Assembly (NCBI GenBank): GCA_946886065.1
Contig: CAMPHU010000041.1
Coordinates: 1-27,313, forward strand
DNA from: an uncultured Massilia sp.
Lineage (GTDB): Bacteria; Pseudomonadota; Gammaproteobacteria; Burkholderiales; Burkholderiaceae
Length of the DNA stretch: 27,313 nt
Direction of reading: 5' to 3'
A model generated the notes under the pieces. It ran no database searches. It had not been told where the DNA came from and saw nothing but the letters and a program-made list of their open reading frames with translations. The position numbers and the translations under genes are program-made. Below are positions 14,852 through 21,541 of this stretch, in pieces (position 1 is the stretch's first letter; every line of letters begins with the position of its first letter).

Positions 14852-15578
14852 GCAATGGAGTCCGTTTTCCTATATCGTCACCAACCTGGCGCGCTTCATC
14901 CGCCCCGACGAGATCACTTTCAGCGGAGTCAATTCCACCTTGCCCATGCTTGGCTGCCTGGTCGCCAAGCGCGCCTATGACTGGGACTTCATCTACATCA
15001 ATGTCGCGGGCGGAGTCGATCCGGAAGTGGATGCCGTCCCCTTGTCCAGCTCCGATCCGGTGCTGGCGAAGGGTTCGCCGGCGATTTTTGCCAACGAGGA
15101 TTTCTACGACCTGTGCACCCGCGGACGTATGGACCTGACCTTCCTCGGCGCCGCGCAGATCGACGGCGAAGGATGCGTCAACAATTCCTGCATCGGCGAC
15201 TGGCACCAGCCCAAAGTGCGGCTCCCCGGGGGCGGCGGCGGCGCGGTGATGCTGCCCACTGCCAGGCGCGCGGTCACCTGGCGCACCGAGCATTCGCGCC
15301 GCACCCTGGTTTCCAAGCTCGACTTCGTGACCTCTGCCGGCGGCATGCACGGCGTCGTCACCCCGATCGCGGTCTTCGTCCTGCGTGAGGGACGGCTCGC
15401 ACTGCAATCCTGGCATCCGGAATCGAGCCTGGCGGAGGTGCGCGACCGCACCGGTTTCAGTTTCGACGCTACCGGTGCCACGCCCACCCCACCGCCGACC
15501 GATCGGGAGCGGGCGGCGCTCGCCGCACTCGATCCGGCCGGCCAGTTCGAACGGGACGCCGCCATCCAGCTGAGGTAA
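14844..15578 (+). CDS. Family I CoA-transferase-like beta subunit lacking catalytic Glu (GctB/IpdB-like)
   Basis: A 244-residue beta-subunit homologue. The N-terminal DEITFSGVNSTLPMLGCLVAKRA corresponds to the VGIGLPxLAAxLA helix cap of GctB. MDLTFLGAAQIDGEGCVNNSCIG and PKVRLPGGGGGAVM match the GGAQID-x-x-GN and KVRLPGSGG motifs. In family I transferases the covalent glutamate sits in a YESG-type motif after the second strand; here that place reads IYINVAGGVDP, with no glutamate. Loss of this residue is a reported feature of IpdAB, a hydrolase/lyase of steroid ring degradation, so this pair may hydrolyse or open a ring-derived acyl-CoA. My alignment was by eye. It is followed by the ligase gene after 3 bases. 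Confidence 0.85.
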   Translation: MSEQWSPFSYIVTNLARFIRPDEITFSGVNSTLPMLGCLVAKRAYDWDFIYINVAGGVDPEVDAVPLSSSDPVLAKGSPAIFANEDFYDLCTRGRMDLTFLGAAQIDGEGCVNNSCIGDWHQPKVRLPGGGGGAVMLPTARRAVTWRTEHSRRTLVSKLDFVTSAGGMHGVVTPIAVFVLREGRLALQSWHPESSLAEVRDRTGFSFDATGATPTPPPTDRERAALAALDPAGQFERDAAIQLR

Positions 15579-15581
15579 ACC

Positions 15582-17084
15582 ATGGACCAGACTTGTACTT
15601 CCCTTTCCCTTGCATGGCGCAGCGCCTGGACCCAAGCCGGCATCGCCGGCCGGACCGCGCTCACAGGCCCGGAGAGCAGCCTGAGCTATGCCGAGCTACA
15701 TGACCGCGTCAGCCGCTTCGCCGGCGGGCTGCATGCGCTGGGCGTACGGCGCGGCGACCTGGTCGGGCTCGACCTGGAACGCTCGATCGACGGCGTCGTG
15801 GCCATGCTCGGCTGCATCTGCGCCGGCGCCTGTCCCTGCCCGCTGGAGCCGCGCCTCCCGCCGGAACAGGTGCGCGAGCGGGTAGAGTCGGTCGGCCTGC
15901 ACTGGCTGCTGGTGGAGGCGGTACGCCAGCCTGAACTCGCCGGCGTGCTCGCCGCGCCCGCGCAGGTGCTCACCCCGTCGCAAGTCGCCGCTCGGCAGCA
16001 GGCGTACTGGGACGAGGAGGCGGCCAATGACAGTCCTGCCCTGCTGCTCTTTACCTCAGGCAGTACCGGCAAGCCCAAGGGCGTCCTGCTCACGCACCAC
16101 AACATCCTGAATAACGCGCGGGGCGTCGCGCTGCATACGGAACTCTCGCGTGAAGACCGCTTGCTGCACGTGATGCCGCTGCACCACACGAACGCGGTCA
16201 ACAACCAGTTGTTCACGCCTTTCCTGTATGGTGCGGCCGTGATCCTGGCAGGCCGCTTCAAGGCTGACGACATGCCGGGCTTGCTGGAGCAGCACCGGCC
16301 CACGATCATCACGGGGGTGCCGACCATGTACGCCCGCATGCTGGAATTGCCGTTTTCTCCCGGCAGCCTGGCAGCGCTGCGCTTTGCGCGCTGCGGGTCG
16401 GCGCCGATCACGGTCGACCTGCACCAGCGCATCGAAGCCAAGCTCGGTTGCGAACTGCTCGTGTCCTACGGCTTGTCGGAAGCAACCTGCACCAGCACGA
16501 TGAATCCTGTCGGCCGGCGCAGGCTCGGCACGGTCGGCACGGTCCTGGCCGGGCAAAGCGTGGTCCTGATCGGTGCGAACGGCCAGCCGGCAGCCGCCGG
16601 CCAGGAGGGGGAAGTCTGCGTGGGCGGCGACAGCGTGATGGCCGGCTACCTTGGTGCGGACCCACAGGCGGCGGACCGCGCGGTGCGGGACGGACTGCTG
16701 CGAACGGGCGATCTCGGCCGCTTCGACGACGAGGGCTACCTGTCGATTACCGGCCGCATCAAGGAAGTGATCATCCGCGGGGGCGAAAACCTCTCGCCGG
16801 CGCTGATCGAAAACGCCATCGCTGCCCACCCCGACGTCGCGGCCTGCTGCGTCGTCGGCCAGGCCGATGCCGACCTCGGCGAAGTACCCGTGGCCTTCGT
16901 GGTGGCGGCGGGACAGCGGCAGCCAAGCGAACAGGCCATCGTCGAGACGGTAGCCGCGCGCCTGTCCAGGATCTACCGTCCCCAGGCTGTCCACTTCGTG
17001 GCGGCGCTTCCCGAGAACAGCGTCGGCAAGGTCGACCGCAAGGCGGTCGCCGCGCTGCTCAAGAACCAGTCCATCGCCGCCTGA
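15582..17084 (+). CDS. Acyl-CoA ligase (AMP-forming, class I adenylating enzyme)
   Basis: A 500-residue ANL-superfamily enzyme that would activate a carboxylic acid to its CoA thioester via an acyl-adenylate. Motifs in order: P-loop-like TSGSTGKPKG (158-167), HVMPLHHTNAVNNQ (197-208), SYGLSEATCTS (295-305), RTGDLGRFDDEGYLSITGRIKEVIIRGGENLSP (374-406) and the C-terminal catalytic lysine K483 in SVGKVDRK. The length is usual for short or medium acyl and aromatic acid ligases, and the substrate is not predictable by eye. The ATG at 15582 is preceded by GAGGT 6 bases upstream and 3 bases after the transferase stop, so all three plus-strand genes form an operon. Presumably it makes the entry CoA ester for the pathway. 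Confidence 0.92.
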   Translation: MDQTCTSLSLAWRSAWTQAGIAGRTALTGPESSLSYAELHDRVSRFAGGLHALGVRRGDLVGLDLERSIDGVVAMLGCICAGACPCPLEPRLPPEQVRERVESVGLHWLLVEAVRQPELAGVLAAPAQVLTPSQVAARQQAYWDEEAANDSPALLLFTSGSTGKPKGVLLTHHNILNNARGVALHTELSREDRLLHVMPLHHTNAVNNQLFTPFLYGAAVILAGRFKADDMPGLLEQHRPTIITGVPTMYARMLELPFSPGSLAALRFARCGSAPITVDLHQRIEAKLGCELLVSYGLSEATCTSTMNPVGRRRLGTVGTVLAGQSVVLIGANGQPAAAGQEGEVCVGGDSVMAGYLGADPQAADRAVRDGLLRTGDLGRFDDEGYLSITGRIKEVIIRGGENLSPALIENAIAAHPDVAACCVVGQADADLGEVPVAFVVAAGQRQPSEQAIVETVAARLSRIYRPQAVHFVAALPENSVGKVDRKAVAALLKNQSIAA

Positions 17085-17086
17085 AA

Positions 17087-17116
17087 GCAGGCCCTGCGGT
17101 CCGCCGGAGGGCCTGC
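17087..17116 (+). terminator. Hairpin after the ligase gene
   Basis: GCAGGCCCT (17087-17095) pairs perfectly with AGGGCCTGC (17108-17116) around a 12-base loop, just after the ligase stop. No T tract follows. Confidence 0.45.
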
Positions 17117-17149
17117 GCAATGAAGCGGCAAACAGCGATGACAAAAGCA

Positions 17150-17172
17150 AAGGGCGTGCAGTGCACGCCCTT
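17150..17172. terminator. Bidirectional terminator between convergent operons
   Basis: AAGGGCGTGCA (17150-17160) and TGCACGCCCTT (17162-17172) are perfect inverted copies about a single central base. On the minus strand the hairpin is followed by TTGCTTTTG, on the plus strand by CTTCC. It lies between the convergent ligase and enoyl-CoA hydratase genes and mainly suits the minus-strand operon. Confidence 0.65.
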
Positions 17173-17190
17173 CTTCCGCTACTCCCCTGC

Positions 17191-17949
17191 TCAGGATTGC
17201 GTGCGATAGCGGCGCAGCCGCTCCTTGAGACCCGGCACGCTTGCCGACCGCACCAGTTCCGCCAAGTCCGCTTCCCTGGTGTCCGGCACGGTCACCCGCA
17301 GCAGGGCGGCGGTCGCCTCCGCCGACAAGCTGGCAGCTGCATCGGCCGCCGCCTGGACCAGTGCGGGCCAGGTGTCCTGCTCGCCGTTCTGCTGGATGAA
17401 GCCCATTGCAGACGCCTCGTCCGCCGTGAAATTCGTGGAGCGCGCCAGCACCTCGCGCGCCTTGTCCGTGCCGATTCGCTGGACCAGCCGGCGCGTGCCC
17501 AGCACTAGTCCGAAGCGCAGGCCAGGCATGCGGAACTGGCTGCCGGCCGCGGCCACCCGCATGTTGCAGGCGCAGATCAGGTCTACCCCGGCGCCGAAGT
17601 TCTTCCCGTGTGCCAGCGCCATGGTCTGGAAAGGCGCGTGATAGACCGCCTGCAGCAACTGCTCGACCCGGATGAAGCGCAGGACGAGGTCGCCCTCGGA
17701 CTGCGCTTCATAGTCGCCGAGGTCGAATCCTGCGCTGAAGTTGCGCCCCGCCCCCTGCAGTACCAGCAGGCGGGTGCCGTCGTGGCAGCTCTGCTGCACC
17801 ACGGCCAGCAGTGCCTCGACCAGTTCGGGATTGAAGGCGTTCAGCTTGTCGGGACGGTTGAGTGTCACGCAGGTGATTCCGTCCTCGCGGCTTACCAGCA
17901 GCGTGTCGGTCCCGCCCTCCTGCAGCCCGGCCGGGGCGGCGGCGTTCAT
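17191..17949 (-). CDS. Enoyl-CoA hydratase/isomerase family protein
   Basis: A 252-residue crotonase-fold protein. It shows VTLNRPDKLNAFNPELVEAL (CoA-binding start of the fold), LVLQGAGRNFSAGFDLGDYE (the oxyanion-hole strand with AGFDL) and the second oxyanion region ALAHGKNFGAGVDLICACNMRVAAAGSQF. At the position of the second hydratase glutamate the sequence reads LGTRRLVQRIG, so the catalytic acids of classical hydratase are not both evident and another crotonase reaction (isomerase, hydrolase, ring cleavage) is possible. The start overlaps the CaiB gene stop (ATGA), so both are one operon. It likely acts on the CoA ester made by the neighbouring transferase or ligase. Confidence 0.88.
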   Translation of the reverse strand: MNAAAPAGLQEGGTDTLLVSREDGITCVTLNRPDKLNAFNPELVEALLAVVQQSCHDGTRLLVLQGAGRNFSAGFDLGDYEAQSEGDLVLRFIRVEQLLQAVYHAPFQTMALAHGKNFGAGVDLICACNMRVAAAGSQFRMPGLRFGLVLGTRRLVQRIGTDKAREVLARSTNFTADEASAMGFIQQNGEQDTWPALVQAAADAAASLSAEATAALLRVTVPDTREADLAELVRSASVPGLKERLRRYRTQS

Positions 17950-19121
17950 GCAGTCACCTTCTCGGGCTGGGCCTGCGCGGGCACGGTGGCAAGCCCGGCC
18001 AGGACATCGTCCGTGTCGGCGCCCAAGGCTGGCGGGCTGCGATAGATCGGCAGGCCGCGCCCGCTCAGGCGCAAGGGCGACGCGAAGGTGCGGGTGCGGC
18101 CGCCGGTCGGCAGGTCGATCTCCTGCACCCATTCCATCGCCTTGACCTGCGGATCGGCCAGCACCTGCGAATAGGTATTGATGGGTGTGCACGGCACGCC
18201 GGCTCCCGCGAAGCGTGCGATCAGCTCCTCGCATGTCAGGTCGGCGAATTCCGCTTCCAGGATGTCCTTGAGCGCGACCTGGTTTGCCGCGCGCAGCGCG
18301 GTACTGCCAAAGCGGGCATCGTCCGCCAGGTCGAGCCGCCCGATCTGCGCACAGGTGATCCGCCACAGGTTGTCATTGCCTGCCGCCATCGCAAAATAGC
18401 CGTCCTTCGCACGGAAGGCTTGGTAGGGTGCATTGCGCGGATGGGCCGAACCCAGTTTCTGGGGGTCGCTTCCCTTGCCGAAGAATTCGCTGGTCTGGAG
18501 CGCGGCGATGCCCAGGCTCGATCCCAGCATCGAGACATCGATGTGCTCGCCGCGCTGGCCGGCCCGCACCTTGTTCAAGACCGAGCTGACGCCAAAGGCG
18601 GCATACAGGCCTGCGGCAAAGTCGGACAAGGGAACGCCGCATTTGACGGGCGCCCCCCCCGGCTCGCCCGTCACGCTCATGATGCCGCTCATGGCCTGCA
18701 TCGTGAGGTCGAAGCCGCCTTCCTGGGAACGCGGGCCGGACTGGCCGTAGGCCGAGATCGAACAGTAGATCAATGCGGGCTTAAGCGCGCTGAGCGTCTC
18801 GTAGTCGAGCCCCAGCCGCTTCATGACGCCGGGCCGGTTGTTCTCGATGACGACATCGGCCGACAGGATCAGGTCCCGTGCGCGCTTCACATCTTGTTCG
18901 CTCTTGAGGTTCAAAGCGATCGAACGTTTGTTGCGATTGAGCGAAGCAAAGTTCTCGCTAAACCCCTGGTTCAGCGGCGGCCACTGCCGGAGGCTGTCCC
19001 CGCCCTCCGGATGCTCCACCTTGATCACGTCGGCGCCCATGTCGGCAAGCAGCATTCCGCAAAATGGGCCCGCGGCAACCTGGCAGAATTCGATGACCTT
19101 CACACCTTGTAACGGCAGCAT
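17946..19121 (-). CDS. CaiB/BaiF family (type III) CoA-transferase
   Basis: A 391-residue family III CoA-transferase. It has the N-terminal LQGVKVIEFCQVAAGPFCGMLLADMGADVIKVEHPEGGD, LNRNKRSIALNLKSEQ, VVIENNRPGVMKRLGLDYETL, SAYGQSGP and GGFDLTMQAMSGIMSVTG, where the aspartate of FDL is the predicted covalent catalytic residue. The C-terminal AGVPCTPINTYSQVLADPQV is also typical. These enzymes move CoA between an acyl-CoA donor and a free acid with an intact-complex mechanism. The ATG at 19121 follows GAGGA by 6 bases. A longer frame to 19304 covers the leader and is not used. The leader of about 140 bases carries the promoter and paired operators shared with the iclR/tctC region. Confidence 0.92.
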   Translation of the reverse strand: MLPLQGVKVIEFCQVAAGPFCGMLLADMGADVIKVEHPEGGDSLRQWPPLNQGFSENFASLNRNKRSIALNLKSEQDVKRARDLILSADVVIENNRPGVMKRLGLDYETLSALKPALIYCSISAYGQSGPRSQEGGFDLTMQAMSGIMSVTGEPGGAPVKCGVPLSDFAAGLYAAFGVSSVLNKVRAGQRGEHIDVSMLGSSLGIAALQTSEFFGKGSDPQKLGSAHPRNAPYQAFRAKDGYFAMAAGNDNLWRITCAQIGRLDLADDARFGSTALRAANQVALKDILEAEFADLTCEELIARFAGAGVPCTPINTYSQVLADPQVKAMEWVQEIDLPTGGRTRTFASPLRLSGRGLPIYRSPPALGADTDDVLAGLATVPAQAQPEKVTA

Positions 19122-19271
19122 ATCGTTTCCTCTTCGAATGGCGTTGATGATGAGTTGCGGGAACGGTAGCGTTCCTGCTTCTGCGGCCCCGTCGACATTG
19201 CTGGTTCTGGTCTGGTCCGACCGGGATCGCCCAGCAGCGATCTGGTGCCGAAATCGGTTGCGCTTGATCAG

Positions 19272-19301
19272 AGTATGCAGCGGGACGCCGGCTTTGTCCA
19301 A
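19272..19301 (-). promoter_or_regulatory. Candidate promoter of the CaiB-hydratase operon
   Basis: On the minus strand TTGGAC (19301-19296) and CATACT (19277-19272) are separated by 18 bases. The -35 overlaps operator site 19297-19313. The -10 is the same hexamer as at the predicted iclR promoter. Confidence 0.55.
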
Positions 19302-19337
19302 CATATTTTAGGAATCGAGTCCCAATATTTAGGACTC
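19297..19337. promoter_or_regulatory. Tandem operator pair upstream of the CaiB operon
   Basis: The main site (19317-19337) reads GAGTCC-CAATATTTA-GGACTC, a 21-bp dyad with 6-bp perfect arms. Its 17 bases 19318-19334 are identical to 12991-13007. A second, looser copy TCCAACATATTTTAGGA (19297-19313) has its AGGA end exactly 21 bp away and overlaps the -35 box. The arrangement copies that at the iclR promoter. Confidence 0.65.
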
Positions 19338-19484
19338 AAGGAGGCGCGGATCGGTCGAGGGAAACCCCGCAACAAGCGATATGAACTTACTGCACGGCCA
19401 CCCGATGCGGGAGACAAGGACGGTGAAAGGGAGCCGCGGAAAGCGTGAGGCTCGGACACGGAGGCTGGTCGAGTGATCCGAGGG

Positions 19485-19747
19485 CGGCAACCAGCGGCTT
19501 ACAGCCCTTCCAACCGGTAAAATTGAGCGCATTGCGGCTCAGGTGCAGACGCAAGTCTGGATGTGTGCTTGCGGATAGACTGCCTTGATCGCTTCCGGGA
19601 ACCCGCGCAGCCATCGACGACGGGAATCAGGACACCGTTCAGGCCACGTTGTTTCGCCTGATGCAGCCCTTGGGATTTCAGTTCAACAGGAAATCAGTCA
19701 GGCGATCTCGGTTTCTTTGGCTTTTTGGTGCTCACTGCTTCGGTCAT
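19485..19747 (-). pseudogene. Remnant of an IS256-type transposase gene, internally deleted and frameshifted
   Basis: Reading the minus strand, an ATG at 19747 with AAGGGA upstream starts MTEAVSTKKPKKPRSPD and then hits a stop. After it comes LKSQGLHQAKQRGLNGVLIPVVDG, then in another frame GFPEAIKAVYPQAHIQTC, then in a third frame LSRNALNFTGWKGCKPLVAAL. These are consecutive segments of the catalytic region of IS256-family transposases, in order but in different frames. The true start has been joined to the middle of the gene, so most of the N-terminal half is missing; the C-terminal third is missing too. No inverted terminal repeats were found. The copy is certainly inactive. Family assignment is from memory of conserved words. 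Confidence 0.7.
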
Positions 19748-19891
19748 GGATCGTCCCTTTCGGTATTATTTCAGGGCTCCAGCAACACAAAAATTCTGAC
19801 AGACTCGGCTATGCAGCTCGCTGGCGCGCCTCGATGGCGACGATCACAGCAGCGAGCCGTTCCAGCCAGTCCGAGCAGATTCCAAAACAAA

Positions 19892-19922
19892 AAACCCGCA
19901 GCTCTCACAGAGCTGCGGGTTT
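19892..19922 (-). terminator. Strong terminator downstream of tRNA-Ser
   Basis: AAACCCGCAGCTCT (19892-19905) pairs with AGAGCTGCGGGTTT (19909-19922): a perfect 14-bp stem with a 3-base loop. On the minus strand it is followed by TTTGTTTTGG. It ends the tRNA transcript about 35 bases after the tRNA. Bases 19894-19911 are identical to 11823-11840. Confidence 0.85.
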
Positions 19923-19956
19923 CTCGATTGTCAAAGGTTCCCCTTAACAATTGTTC

Positions 19957-20050
19957 TGGCGGAGGCGGTGGGATTCGAACCCACGATACAGGTTTAAGCC
20001 CGTATGCTTCCTTAGCAGGGAAGTGCCTTCGGCCACTCGGCCACGCCTCC
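19957..20050 (-). tRNA. tRNA-Ser (anticodon GCT), CCA encoded
   Basis: On the minus strand the gene starts GGAGGCG, pairing with CGCCTCC before the discriminator G and an encoded CCA. The anticodon loop reads CTGCTAA, giving GCU for serine AGC/AGU codons. A long variable arm (GCATACGGGCTTAAACCTGTAT region) and GGTTCGAATCC T-loop confirm a class II tRNA-Ser. It is transcribed towards the IS remnant from its own promoter. Confidence 0.95.
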
Positions 20051-20088
20051 AATCAGTTCCGACTTGTCAGTCAGCGCTGAGTGCACGC

Positions 20089-20117
20089 ATCTTAAGGGCT
20101 GGTGCGTCTTGCGTCAA
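20089..20117 (-). promoter_or_regulatory. Promoter of tRNA-Ser
   Basis: On the minus strand TTGACG (20117-20112) and TAAGAT (20094-20089) are separated by 17 bases. The expected start point lies about 30 bases before the tRNA. The -35 lies in the loop of a 7-bp hairpin (20102-20125). Confidence 0.65.
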
Positions 20118-20145
20118 GGACGCACGCCCAAAATTTTGAAAATTG

Positions 20146-21393
20146 TTAAGCTTGCTCGAGGTTAAATGCTTTATGGAGAGCACGCACTGCCAGCTCCATG
20201 TATTTCTCGTCGATCAGCACCGAAATCTTGATCTCGGAGGTCGAAATCATGAGGATGTTGATGCCCTCTTCCGACAGGGTGCGGAACATCTGCGAAGCGA
20301 CGCCCACGTGGCTGCGCATGCCCACGCCCACGGCCGAGACCTTCGACACTTTCGCGTCGCCGCTCACACTGGCCGCGCCCAGCGATTGCTTCTCGCCTTC
20401 CAGCACGTTCATCGCCTTGACATAGTCGTTGCGCGAGACCGTGAAGGTGAAGTCGGTCTTACCGTCCACCGACTGGTTCTGTATGATCATGTCGACCTCG
20501 ATGTTGGCATCGGCGATCGGGCCCAGGATGTGGAAGGCGACGCCCGGCTTGTCCGGTACGCCCAGGACGGTGATCTTGGCTTCATCGCGATTGAAGGCGA
20601 TGCCGGAGATGACGGCTTGTTCCATGTTGCTCTCTTCCTCAAACGAAATCAGGGTACCGGAGCTGGCTTCTTCGGCCAGGTCCATCAGGGGGTCGGTCAG
20701 CGACGACAGCACGCGCGTCGGGACCTGGTAGTTGCCGGCGAATTCCACCGAACGGGTCTGCAGCACCTTCGAGCCCAGCGAGGCCAGCTCCAGCATTTCC
20801 TCGAAGGTGATCTTCGAGAGGCGGCGCGCTTCGGTCACCACGCGCGGATCGGTCGTGTAGACGCCGTCCACGTCAGTGTAGATCAGGCATTCGTCCGCCT
20901 TCAGCGCGGCCGCGATCGCCACCGCCGAGGTGTCCGAACCGCCGCGGCCCAGGGTCGAGATGTTGCCATCCTCGTCCATGCCCTGGAAACCCGTGATGAT
21001 CACGATCTTGCCCGATTCAAGGTCGCCGCGCACGCGGGTGTCGTCGATCGACTGGATGCGCGCCTTGGTGAAGGCGGAGTCGGTGCGGATGCCCGCCTGC
21101 CAGCCGGTGTACGAGACTGCGTCCTTGCCGATCGCCAGCAGCGCCATCGCCAGCAGGCCGACCGAGACCTGCTCGCCGGTCGAGGCAATCATGTCCAGTT
21201 CACGCGGGTCCGGTTGCGGCATGATTTCCTTGGCCAGCGCAATCAGGCGGTTGGTCTCGCCCGACATCGCGGACGGAACGACAACGATTTGGTGACCTGC
21301 GTCATGCCACTTGGCCACGCGGGCCGCGACATTCTTGATGCGGTCCGTCGAGCCCATCGACGTTCCGCCATACTTGTGGACAATTAAAGCCAT
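20146..21393 (-). CDS. lysC: Aspartate kinase
   Basis: Phosphorylates L-aspartate in the first step of lysine, threonine, methionine and diaminopimelate synthesis (cytoplasm). The 415-residue product has the kinase start ALIVHKYGGTSMG, VVVPSAMSGETNRL, STGEQVSVGLLAMAL, SLGRGGSDTSAVAIAAAL written here as STLGRGGSDTS, and YTDVDGVYTTDPR. Two ACT domains follow (about 265-340 and 345-410), which in this family bind feedback-inhibitory lysine or threonine. The length is typical of the monofunctional enzyme of Proteobacteria without homoserine dehydrogenase fusion. The ATG at 21393 directly precedes the conserved strand; the ribosome site is weak. It stands alone after a terminator-like hairpin, with its own promoter. 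Confidence 0.96.
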   Translation of the reverse strand: MALIVHKYGGTSMGSTDRIKNVAARVAKWHDAGHQIVVVPSAMSGETNRLIALAKEIMPQPDPRELDMIASTGEQVSVGLLAMALLAIGKDAVSYTGWQAGIRTDSAFTKARIQSIDDTRVRGDLESGKIVIITGFQGMDEDGNISTLGRGGSDTSAVAIAAALKADECLIYTDVDGVYTTDPRVVTEARRLSKITFEEMLELASLGSKVLQTRSVEFAGNYQVPTRVLSSLTDPLMDLAEEASSGTLISFEEESNMEQAVISGIAFNRDEAKITVLGVPDKPGVAFHILGPIADANIEVDMIIQNQSVDGKTDFTFTVSRNDYVKAMNVLEGEKQSLGAASVSGDAKVSKVSAVGVGMRSHVGVASQMFRTLSEEGINILMISTSEIKISVLIDEKYMELAVRALHKAFNLEQA

Positions 21394-21437
21394 ATCGGGA
21401 AGGGTTCCAGCTTGTAGAAAGATCAAAGGGGACCCTT

Positions 21438-21467
21438 ACTCTAGCATGCTGCAACGCGTCATCACAA
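21438..21467 (-). promoter_or_regulatory. Candidate lysC promoter
   Basis: On the minus strand TTGTGA (21467-21462) and TAGAGT (21443-21438) are 18 bases apart, and TGC precedes the -10 (extended -10). Transcription would start about 35-40 bases before the lysC ATG. Confidence 0.5.
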
Positions 21468-21480
21468 GGCTCGGCAAGCT

Positions 21481-21526
21481 AAAAAGCTATACGAAAAGAA
21501 AATAAAGTAATACCGTTTTCGCATAG
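21481..21526 (-). terminator. Terminator-like hairpin after tilS
   Basis: CTATACGAAAA (21487-21497) and TTTTCGCATAG (21516-21526) pair with one mismatch around an 18-base AT-rich loop. On the minus strand the stem is followed by CTTTTT. It lies just after the tilS stop and before the lysC promoter. The AT content is striking against the GC-rich surroundings. Confidence 0.5.
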
Positions 21527-21541
21527 AAATTTGTCTATACA

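Noticed and set aside
20102..20125. Hairpin as intrinsic terminator of lysC
   Set aside because: Stem of 7 bp without a T tract, and it overlaps a good tRNA promoter. Listed only as an observation.
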